The notes beneath the pieces were generated by a model that did no database searches, was not told the origin of the DNA, and was given only the letters and a program-made list of their open reading frames with translations. Source: Pseudomonadota bacterium (GTDB lineage: Bacteria; Pseudomonadota; Alphaproteobacteria; Sphingomonadales; Sphingomonadaceae). Taken from it: a stretch of DNA of 6,487 nucleotides. Below are positions 1 through 5,305 of this stretch, in pieces. The translations under genes were made by a program, and so were the position numbers. The first letter of the stretch is position 1. Each line of letters opens with the position of its first letter. The stretch covers positions 1 to 6,487 of the forward strand of contig JAEZES010000133.1 in the NCBI GenBank assembly GCA_023432995.1, read 5' to 3'.

Positions 1-707
1 TTTTCGTGGCACTGCGCGCCGGCGCCGCGGGGGTGGACGAACACTTCCGCGACAGCGACGGCCGCGCCAACCTGCCGTTGCGCGCCGCCTTCGCCGACCA
101 GCTCTACGCCCGCCTGCGCGGCTGCCAGACGCGTGCCGTGTTCGCCTACGACGAGCGCCTGCGCCTGTTCCCGAGCTACCTGCAGCAGCTCGAGATGGAA
201 TCGAACGGCAAGTCGGTCACCGCCGACGGCAAGCCGGTCAGCGGCCCGACCGCGCCGGTCACCTGGGGCGGGGTCGGCACCGACGCGCAGCACGCGGTGT
301 TCCAGCTGCTCCACCAGGGCACCCACCTGGTGCCGGTCGATTTCATCGCCAGCGTGGCCCCCGGCGACGCGCTCGACCCCGTGCACCACCGCATCCTGCT
401 GATGAACTGCTTCGCCCAGGGCGCGGCGCTGATGGCCGGCAAGCCGAGCGACGACCCGGCGCGCGCCGATCCGGGAGACCGGCCGTCGACGACGATCCTC
501 GCCGACGACCTCGACGCCGCCACCCTCGGCGCGCTGATCGCCTTCCACGAACACCGCACCTTCGCCAACGCGGTGCTGATGGGGATCAACCCGTTCGATC
601 AGTTCGGGGTCGAGCTGGGGAAGACGATCGCGAAAAAGATCGAGCAGGGCGGGGAGCGGTTCGATGCGAGCACCGAGGCGTTGCTAAAGGTGGCGGGGTT
701 GGGGTGA
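1..707 (+). CDS. pgi: Glucose-6-phosphate isomerase, C-terminal part (5' end outside window)
   Basis: This cytoplasmic enzyme interconverts glucose 6-phosphate and fructose 6-phosphate in glycolysis and gluconeogenesis; in sphingomonads it also links gluconeogenesis to the Entner-Doudoroff pathway. The reading frame is already open at the left edge (first full codon at base 3), so about 235 C-terminal residues of a protein normally of 500 or more are present. The three residues known to be catalytic in the family are visible: Glu in MESNGK (codon 198-200), His in LLHQGT (codon 312-314) and Lys in the signature GVELGK (codon 621-623). The second PROSITE-type signature reads GINPFDQFGVELGK. The GTG at base 6 is an internal valine, not a start. 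The frame ends at TGA 705-707 and no clear terminator follows. The coding part looks intact and functional. Confidence 0.97.
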   Translation, partial: FVALRAGAAGVDEHFRDSDGRANLPLRAAFADQLYARLRGCQTRAVFAYDERLRLFPSYLQQLEMESNGKSVTADGKPVSGPTAPVTWGGVGTDAQHAVFQLLHQGTHLVPVDFIASVAPGDALDPVHHRILLMNCFAQGAALMAGKPSDDPARADPGDRPSTTILADDLDAATLGALIAFHEHRTFANAVLMGINPFDQFGVELGKTIAKKIEQGGERFDASTEALLKVAGLG

Positions 708-766
708 TTCCCGCAGTTCCTTTGATCGGTCTGTCGCGGCGTGGCAGTCACGGCTACGGTGCGACA

Positions 767-1114
767 ATGCGGAAACACGCCATACTGGCACTAGGCGTCC
801 TGGTGATCTCGCTTGGCGGATGCGACACGCCAGAGCGTCCACGGAAAGTATTTGAAATATCGTCTGCATTATCCGCGACTGAGATCGCGCACTGCATCTC
901 GACGTCGTCCGGCCAGCAGCACTTTCCCGGCATCTCCGGCATTCATGTGCGCGATTGGGGGCCTCACTCCTACTACCTTACGAAAACGGGTCTCTGGATC
1001 GACGTGTTATCGAATGGCAGCCGGTCGAAAATTGAAGTCCGATCCGAGGAGCCTCTTTCCCAGGCACAATCCGCTTACCTGCGGGACTGCACCACGAGAC
1101 CGTTCCGCGCCTAG
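767..1114 (+). CDS. Small putative lipoprotein of unknown function
   Basis: I do not recognise this 115-residue protein. The N-terminus is a lipoprotein signal peptide: Met-Arg-Lys-His, a hydrophobic run, then lipobox LGG-C with the lipidated Cys at residue 19. The mature part is about 97 residues and contains two more cysteines (C43 and C108), which could form a periplasmic disulfide. ATG 767 was chosen because it puts the lipobox at the normal distance. The in-frame GTG at 704 overlaps the pgi stop but would add 21 non-signal-like residues in front. No good ribosome binding site is visible before ATG 767. Base composition is unlike the neighbours (28 G+C of 60 at 841-900) and codons such as TTA, ATA and GTA occur, hinting at acquisition by transfer. 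The membrane or periplasmic location is inferred from the signal only. Confidence 0.7.
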   Translation: MRKHAILALGVLVISLGGCDTPERPRKVFEISSALSATEIAHCISTSSGQQHFPGISGIHVRDWGPHSYYLTKTGLWIDVLSNGSRSKIEVRSEEPLSQAQSAYLRDCTTRPFRA

Positions 1115-1191
1115 TTCGGCCGCGCGTTGCTGAAGCCGGCGGGCCTGGCTGATTGAGGCTGTCTGCTGAAACGCGTACAGCGGGCTGCTTG

Positions 1192-1199
1192 GGGAGAGG
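1192..1199 (+). promoter_or_regulatory. Ribosome binding site that decides the cupin start
   Basis: A purine-rich GGGAGAGG lies five bases before ATG 1205. The alternative GTG at 1199 overlaps this element and so cannot use it, which favours ATG 1205 as the start. Confidence 0.6.
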
Positions 1200-1204
1200 T
1201 GGCG

Positions 1205-1657
1205 ATGATCTTCGGTCGAACAAGCTGCTCGGCTCGATTGGGCGTACTGGGTGGAATTGCTGTCGCGGGAATGGCTGTCACGGCGTTGGCTCAAGGCAGT
1301 CAACAGGTCGCCACCCCCGGACTGACCCAAGCCAACATTGCCCGTGGTCAGCTCATGGAGTTCCCCGGCACCGATGCGATCACCTTTACCGGCGAGTTTG
1401 CTCCATCGGCCACGCCCGGCCCGCACCGGCATCCCGGCACCGAGTTCCTCCATGTGATTTCCGGGGAGGGAGTCTTGTTGCAGGAGGGGCTGGACCCAGT
1501 GCGGCTCAAGCCCGGAATGACAGTGGTTTCCGAGCCGGATACGCCGGGCGGAAGCTTCGTCCACGAGGTGCGCAATACCAGCCCGACCGAGCCACTGCGC
1601 ACCTACATCGTCCTGCTGGTCGACGAGGGTGAGCCGCCGGCTCTTCCGGCGACTTGA
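1205..1657 (+). CDS. Secreted single-domain cupin protein
   Basis: This 150-residue protein has a Sec-type signal peptide (positive Arg residues, then a hydrophobic stretch to about residue 28) with likely cleavage after TALA at residue 29, so it probably acts in the periplasm. The rest is one cupin beta-barrel. Motif 1 is complete: H74-x-H76, E80 and G87 with the family spacing HxH-x3-E-x6-G. Motif 2 supplies H120 followed by N124 (H-x3-N). H74, H76, E80 and H120 are the expected metal ligands, so a metal-bound barrel is likely; the reaction or ligand cannot be told from sequence. Its TGA stop (1655-1657) overlaps a TTG that begins an OYE-gene remnant (TTGA), the arrangement of translationally coupled genes, so the cupin may once have been cotranscribed with an OYE-type oxidoreductase. 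G+C is moderately low here (36 of 60 at 1321-1380). Confidence 0.88.
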   Translation: MIFGRTSCSARLGVLGGIAVAGMAVTALAQGSQQVATPGLTQANIARGQLMEFPGTDAITFTGEFAPSATPGPHRHPGTEFLHVISGEGVLLQEGLDPVRLKPGMTVVSEPDTPGGSFVHEVRNTSPTEPLRTYIVLLVDEGEPPALPAT

Positions 1658-1719
1658 GTTCCCCCCTCTTCACCCCCTTCATCCTCAACCGGCTCCTGCT
1701 GCCGAACCGCTGGGTGATG
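1654..1719 (+). pseudogene. Remnant of the 5' end of an Old Yellow Enzyme family gene
   Basis: Reading from TTG 1654, the first 22 codons match the first 22 residues of the intact OYE gene at 2362 in 18 positions; only residues 2, 10, 15 and 17 differ. DNA identity over these 66 bases, counted by hand, is 52 of 66 with no gaps. Five of the nine changed sense codons differ silently. Similarity stops abruptly after the shared GTGATG. The frame then runs 39 more codons antisense through the 3' end of the lipocalin gene, with no OYE character, and stops at 1839. So the fragment has lost everything past the N-terminus. The level of divergence suggests a paralog or an incoming homolog rather than a fresh duplication. 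It overlaps the cupin stop and may still be translated by coupling into a meaningless peptide of about 61 residues. Confidence 0.75.
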
Positions 1720-1732
1720 CGAAGCCGCCGTC

Positions 1733-2278
1733 TCAGGGCTGCTGCGTTCGCCGCAGCATCGCGGTATCGTAGCCGAGCTCCGCGGTCCGTTCGATCAGGC
1801 GCTCGACTTCGGCTTCGGGCAGGGTCGCCTCGCGGCTGAGGATCCACAGGTACCGGCCCGAGGGCTCGCCGACGATCGACCATTCGTAGTCGTCGCCGCG
1901 GTCGAGCACCCAGTAATCGCCGTAGAACGGCCCGAAGAAGCTGACCTTGAGCTTGGCCCCGGTGTCGGTGTCGACGACCTTGGCGCGTCCGCGCGCCTCG
2001 TCGGTGGTGCCGTCGGGCTTGCGGCAGCGGTTGAGCACGGCGATGCCGCCGTCCTCGCGCAGCGCGTAGTCGGCGGTCACGCCTTCGCAGCCCTTCTGGA
2101 AGCGCTGCTCGTAGCGCGCGATCTCGTACCACCGGCCGAGGTAGCGCTGCAGGTCGACCGGCTTGGCCGGCTCGGGGACGGCGCGGTTGCCGACCGGGTG
2201 ACGCGAGGTAAGGGTGGCGCAGGCGGCAAGACCCAGCACGGCTGCGCCGGCGAGGGCGAGTTTCACGGTTCGGTTCAT
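1733..2278 (-). CDS. blc: Outer-membrane lipoprotein lipocalin (Blc family)
   Basis: This 181-residue lipocalin is expected to be anchored in the outer membrane; Blc proteins bind lysophospholipids and fatty acids and are linked to envelope repair under stress. The N-terminus is a lipoprotein signal with lipobox LAA-C (Cys 20). The lipocalin signature GRWYEIAR contains the invariant G48-x-W50, and further family blocks are F60-QKGC, FFGPFYGDYWVLD (114-126) and the strand around YLWILSR (143-149), where R149 is the conserved Arg that packs on W50. C64 and C85 could form a disulfide. Length is normal for the family. The gene is divergent from the OYE gene and convergent with the cupin, and its stop lies only 13 bases from the OYE remnant. 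A perfect EcfG-type promoter ends nine bases before the ATG. E. coli blc is known to be sigma-S dependent, so stress control here would be the alphaproteobacterial counterpart. Confidence 0.95.
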   Translation of the reverse strand: MNRTVKLALAGAAVLGLAACATLTSRHPVGNRAVPEPAKPVDLQRYLGRWYEIARYEQRFQKGCEGVTADYALREDGGIAVLNRCRKPDGTTDEARGRAKVVDTDTGAKLKVSFFGPFYGDYWVLDRGDDYEWSIVGEPSGRYLWILSREATLPEAEVERLIERTAELGYDTAMLRRTQQP

Positions 2279-2287
2279 GCGCGGCCC

Positions 2288-2312
2288 AACGTCGCCGGGC
2301 AGCCGATGTTCC
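2288..2312 (-). promoter_or_regulatory. EcfG-type general-stress promoter of blc
   Basis: Read on the minus strand, GGAAC (2312-2308) is followed after exactly 16 bases by CGTT (2291-2288). This matches the published alphaproteobacterial EcfG consensus GGAAC-N16/17-CGTT in all nine fixed positions. The element points at blc, whose ATG begins nine bases further on. A start site about seven bases after CGTT would leave a leader of only a few bases, so the mRNA may be nearly leaderless; no ribosome binding site is visible before the ATG. Confidence 0.7.
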
Positions 2313-2361
2313 TCGCGCGATGCCTATTTCACCGGACCTCGATAGGGGATAGCCAGGGCCG

Positions 2362-3498
2362 ATGACCTCGCCCCTGTTCACGCCGTTCACGCTCAACCGC
2401 CTCGCGCTGCGCAACCGCTGGGTGATGCCGGCGATGCAGCGCGGGATGTGCGTCGGCGGTTCGCCGACGGCTGAGCTCGCCGGCTACTATCGCCGGCGAG
2501 CCGAGGGCGGGGTGCCGCTGATCATCGGCGAGAGCGCAGCGGTCGATCATCCCTCGGCGACCGTGCAGCCGACTTCGGCGCATATCACCGCCGCCACCCG
2601 CGACGGCTGGGCGCGGTGCGTCGAGGAAGTCGGCGAGGCGGGCGGGGCGATGCTGCTGCAGCTATGGCACGAGGGGGCCTTGCGGACCGACGGCCAGGCG
2701 CTCAGCCCCTCGGGCCTCGCGCATCCGGGGCGGACGAGCGGTCGGGCAGCGACGCTCGCCGAGCTGGCCGAGATCCGCGACGGGTTCGTCCGCTCGGCGC
2801 TGATCGCGCAGGAGATCGGCGCGGCGGGGGTCGAGGTGCACGCGGCGCACGGGTACTTCCTCGACCAGTTCCTGTGGCACGGGACCAACGTCCGCGACGA
2901 CGGCTACGGCGGGCCCGAGGTGGCCCATCGCGCGCGGTTCCCGGCCGAGATCGTCGCCGCGATCCGCGCCGCCTGCGGGCCGGGCTTCGTGATCACGCTG
3001 CGTTTCTCGCAGTGGAAGGAGGCCGACTACGGCGCGCGCGTGGCAGCGACGCCGGAGGAGCTGGCCACGCTGGTGACACTGCTGCGCGAGGCCGGGGTCG
3101 ACGCGCTGCACTGCTCGAACCGGCGGTTCTGGGAAGGCGAGTGGGACGGCGACCAGCGCAATCTCGCCGGGTGGGCGAAGGCGATGGGCGGCTTGCCGAC
3201 GATCACCGTCGGCAGCGTCGGGCTCGATACGGACGTGATGACGGTGTTCATGGAAGGCGTGGACCCCGGCGCGCGGGTCGCGGAGGCGATCGAGGACCTC
3301 GAGCAGCGGCTGCTTGCGGGCGAATTCGACCTCGTCGCCGTAGGCCGCGCGCTGATCGGCGACCCCGACTTCGTGCGCAAGGTCGAGCAGCGCGACTACG
3401 CGGCGATCCGCACTTTCGCACGCGCCGACCTCGGCAAGCTCGAATGGGACACGTCGATCGTCCACGAGGCCCATGCGGCCCCTGCGGGCAGCGCGTAG
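2362..3498 (+). CDS. NADH:flavin oxidoreductase / Old Yellow Enzyme family protein
   Basis: This 378-residue cytoplasmic TIM-barrel flavoenzyme is expected to use FMN and NAD(P)H to reduce the C=C bond of activated enones or related electrophiles. Family marks in order: N-terminal LFTPFTLN-RLALRNRWVMPAM (5-25) lining the FMN site, Q100 in LLQLWHEGA, H160-A-A-H163-G-Y165 with the QF that follows, YGG (182-184), R213 in LRFSQW, and VGRALIGDPDF (327-337), whose R329 is the FMN-phosphate contact. Y165 corresponds to the proton-donating Tyr of OYE1, and the His-x-x-His pair replaces His-x-x-Asn as in many bacterial members. No 4Fe-4S or C-terminal NADH domain is present, so it is the short class. 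ATG 2362 fits the family start; the ribosome site is weak (AGGGG at 2344-2348, or CAGGG at 2355-2358). Physiological substrate is unknown. Confidence 0.93.
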   Translation: MTSPLFTPFTLNRLALRNRWVMPAMQRGMCVGGSPTAELAGYYRRRAEGGVPLIIGESAAVDHPSATVQPTSAHITAATRDGWARCVEEVGEAGGAMLLQLWHEGALRTDGQALSPSGLAHPGRTSGRAATLAELAEIRDGFVRSALIAQEIGAAGVEVHAAHGYFLDQFLWHGTNVRDDGYGGPEVAHRARFPAEIVAAIRAACGPGFVITLRFSQWKEADYGARVAATPEELATLVTLLREAGVDALHCSNRRFWEGEWDGDQRNLAGWAKAMGGLPTITVGSVGLDTDVMTVFMEGVDPGARVAEAIEDLEQRLLAGEFDLVAVGRALIGDPDFVRKVEQRDYAAIRTFARADLGKLEWDTSIVHEAHAAPAGSA

Positions 3499-3505
3499 GA
3501 CGGTG

Positions 3506-3530
3506 GGAACCCGGATGCGGCGAACCCGTT
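3506..3530 (+). promoter_or_regulatory. EcfG-type general-stress promoter of the hybrid kinase
   Basis: GGAAC at 3506-3510 and CGTT at 3527-3530 are separated by exactly 16 bases, a perfect match to the EcfG consensus. The element lies in the 64-base gap between the OYE stop and the kinase start. A start site near 3537-3540 would give a leader of about 25 bases containing the G-rich run at 3546-3550 that could serve as ribosome binding site before ATG 3563. Confidence 0.72.
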
Positions 3531-3562
3531 GAAGTCTCCGATTCCGGGGGTCTCTTGGGTTA

Positions 3563-5062
3563 ATGTCCGACACGCTCACATCGCACAGTCTGGCCGAGCT
3601 GCTCGTCCAGAACGTTACCGACTATGCGATCTACATGCTCGATCCGCAGGGGATCGTCAGCAGCTGGAACGCGGGGGCGGCGCGTTTCAAGGGCTATCGC
3701 GCCGACGAGATCATCGGCGAGCATTTCTCGCGCTTCTACACCGAGGAGGAACGCGGCAACGGACTGCCCGAGCGCGCGCTCAAGCGGGCGCTCGAGGAGG
3801 GCCGGTTCGAAGCCGAGGGCTGGCGCGTGCGCAAGGACGGCAGCCGGTTCTGGGCCAACGTGGTGATCGATCCGATCCGCGACGAGAGCGGGCGCCTGGT
3901 CGGTTTCGCCAAGATCACCCGCGACCTGACCGAGCGGAAACTGGCGCAGGAAGCGCTCGACCAGTCGCGCGAGCAAGTTTTCCAGTCCCAGAAGCTCGAG
4001 GCGATCGGCAAGCTGACCGGCGGCGTGGCGCACGACTTCAACAACATCCTCGCCGCGATCATGGGCAGCCTCGGGCTCGCGCAGCGGCGCCTCGAGCAAG
4101 GCGAGGACGTGACTCGATTCCTCGACAATGCGATGCAGGCGGCGAGGCGCGGGGCGACGCTGACCCAGCGCATGCTCGCCTTTGCGCGCAAGCAGGAGCT
4201 ACAGCTCGAACCGGTCGACGTGATCGGCAGCGTGCGCGACATGGCCGAGCTGCTTGGGCGGACCATGGGGCCCAAGGTCAGCATCACCACCCGCTTCCCG
4301 CTCAGGGTTCCGCCGGTGCTGGCCGACAAGGCGCAGCTCGAGCTGGCCCTGATGAACCTGGTGGTCAACGCGCGCGACGCGCTGCCTGAAGGCGGGACGA
4401 TCGTCATCGGCGCGGACGAGGTTGAGGATGAGGCCGGCTGCGGGTTCGTTCGCCTGTGGGTCGAGGACGACGGCACCGGGATGGACGCCGAGACGCTCGC
4501 GCGGGCGACCGATCCGTTCTTCACCACCAAGGGGGTCGGCAAGGGCACGGGCCTCGGGCTGCCGATGGTCCAGGGCATGGTCGAGCAGTGCGGCGGGCGT
4601 TTCCGGCTCGAGAGCGAGGTCGGCAAGGGGACCCGGGCCGAGGTGTGGCTGCCGGTGACCGAGGCTCCGCCGCGGCCGAGCGTCGAGGCTGAGCCGGCCC
4701 AGCCGCTGGCCGGCCGGCCGTTGCGGATTCTCGCCGTCGACGACGATCCGATCGTCCTGCTCAACACCGCCACCGTTTTGTCGGACATCGGCCACCAGGT
4801 GATCCAGGCGCACTCGGGCCCGTCGGCACTCGCCCGCCTGGCCGAGCATCAGGTCGACCTGCTGCTGACCGACTACTCGATGCCGGGGATGACCGGGGCC
4901 GAGCTGGTGACTCGGGCGCAGCAGGCGCAGCCGGGGCTCAAGGCGATCATCCTCTCGGGCTACGCCGACCTCCCCGACGGGGCGCCGCTCGAGGTTCCGC
5001 GCCTCGCCAAGCCGTTCAGCGACGTCGACCTGGCCAACATCATCGCCGCCGTGGCGGGGTGA
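3563..5062 (+). CDS. Soluble PAS-domain hybrid sensor histidine kinase with C-terminal receiver
   Basis: This 499-residue protein has no membrane segment or signal peptide and should sense a cytoplasmic signal. Domains in order: PAS (about 10-125, ending in the usual DLTER), a short coiled-coil linker (about 122-147), HisKA dimerisation domain with phospho-acceptor H157 in GGVAHDFNN, HATPase domain (about 250-365) with N box N265/N269, G1 box EDDGTGMD (301-308), F box DPFFTTK (317-323) and G2 box GKGTGLGL (326-333), then a receiver (about 387-498) with acidic D393-D395, phospho-acceptor D437 in TDYSMPGM, S465 and K483. All catalytic residues are present. The PAS lacks the LOV cysteine motif NCRFLQ, so blue-light sensing by that route is unlikely. 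There is no Hpt domain and no response regulator gene nearby, so output is by phosphorelay to an unlinked partner or by the receiver acting on the kinase. An EcfG-type promoter precedes it. Confidence 0.95.
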   Translation: MSDTLTSHSLAELLVQNVTDYAIYMLDPQGIVSSWNAGAARFKGYRADEIIGEHFSRFYTEEERGNGLPERALKRALEEGRFEAEGWRVRKDGSRFWANVVIDPIRDESGRLVGFAKITRDLTERKLAQEALDQSREQVFQSQKLEAIGKLTGGVAHDFNNILAAIMGSLGLAQRRLEQGEDVTRFLDNAMQAARRGATLTQRMLAFARKQELQLEPVDVIGSVRDMAELLGRTMGPKVSITTRFPLRVPPVLADKAQLELALMNLVVNARDALPEGGTIVIGADEVEDEAGCGFVRLWVEDDGTGMDAETLARATDPFFTTKGVGKGTGLGLPMVQGMVEQCGGRFRLESEVGKGTRAEVWLPVTEAPPRPSVEAEPAQPLAGRPLRILAVDDDPIVLLNTATVLSDIGHQVIQAHSGPSALARLAEHQVDLLLTDYSMPGMTGAELVTRAQQAQPGLKAIILSGYADLPDGAPLEVPRLAKPFSDVDLANIIAAVAG

Positions 5063-5120
5063 GCGCGCCGGCAAGACCTTGTCCAAAGATTACCGGCTTG
5101 CGCAACATTAGTTTGACTTC

Positions 5121-5146
5121 GCGGCCATTCGTCTCCACATGGCCGC
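5121..5146. promoter_or_regulatory. Perfect 8-bp inverted repeat, possible operator or leader hairpin
   Basis: GCGGCCAT (5121-5128) and ATGGCCGC (5139-5146) are exact reverse complements with ten bases between them. No run of T follows on either strand, so it is not a standard intrinsic terminator for the kinase gene. A TTGACT lies just upstream at 5113-5118, so the dyad would fall between -35 and -10 of a promoter starting there, but the matching -10 (CCACAT or CACATG) is poor. Repressor site, RNA hairpin and chance all remain possible. Confidence 0.35.
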
Positions 5147-5227
5147 CATCGAGGCGCATAGCAGCGTGAACTGGCGGTCAGCCGCCCCGGCTCGTCTCGG
5201 TTGTTTTTCCAAGGGCTTCCCTTTCAC

Positions 5228-5281
5228 GCGGGTCGTCAGAACCCGCTGACGCGCGTGCGCCGATGGCGCTGCGCGCTGACG
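5228..5281 (+). promoter_or_regulatory. Cluster of overlapping hairpins in front of the DEAD-box helicase gene
   Basis: Three pairings can be drawn by hand. Stem A joins 5228-5233 to 5241-5246 (GCGGGT/ACCCGC, loop of seven). Stem B joins CGTCAG 5234-5239 to CTGACG 5246-5251, and the same CGTCAG could instead pair with a second CTGACG at 5276-5281. Stem D joins 5251-5255 to 5272-5276 and 5257-5261 to 5265-5269, a GC-rich hairpin with one small internal loop. A and B cannot form together. The nine-base CGCTGACGC occurs twice (5244-5252 and 5274-5282). The cluster ends 24 bases before ATG 5306. It could be a folded mRNA leader, or part of it could stop kinase transcripts, but no T run follows. 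Confidence 0.3.
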
Positions 5282-5305
5282 CATATATTGCGAGTTTTCA
5301 ATCAA

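Noticed and set aside
704..766. GTG start overlapping the pgi stop for the small lipoprotein
   Set aside because: It would put 21 residues with Arg and Gly ahead of the signal peptide and move the lipobox too far from the N-terminus; ATG 767 fits a lipoprotein far better.
1740..1758. 7-bp stem (TGCTGCG/CGCAGCA) with a 5-base loop at the end of blc, as a terminator between convergent cupin and blc genes
   Set aside because: It lies within the blc coding sequence and no T run follows on either strand.
1506..2414. Long minus-strand reading frame overlapping blc in another frame
   Set aside because: Arg/Ala-rich low-complexity translation typical of a GC-rich shadow; the lipocalin frame has clear family motifs.
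3666..3686. A third GGAAC followed by CGTT inside the kinase gene
   Set aside because: The spacer is 12 bases, outside the 16-17 of EcfG promoters, and the site is within coding sequence.
5067..5097. GCCGG/CCGGC pairing after the kinase stop as a terminator
   Set aside because: Only five pairs with a loop of 21 bases and no T run.
5284..5289. TATATT as a -10 box for the helicase gene
   Set aside because: No plausible -35 lies 16-18 bases upstream (CGATGGC region), so it is not supported beyond being AT-rich.
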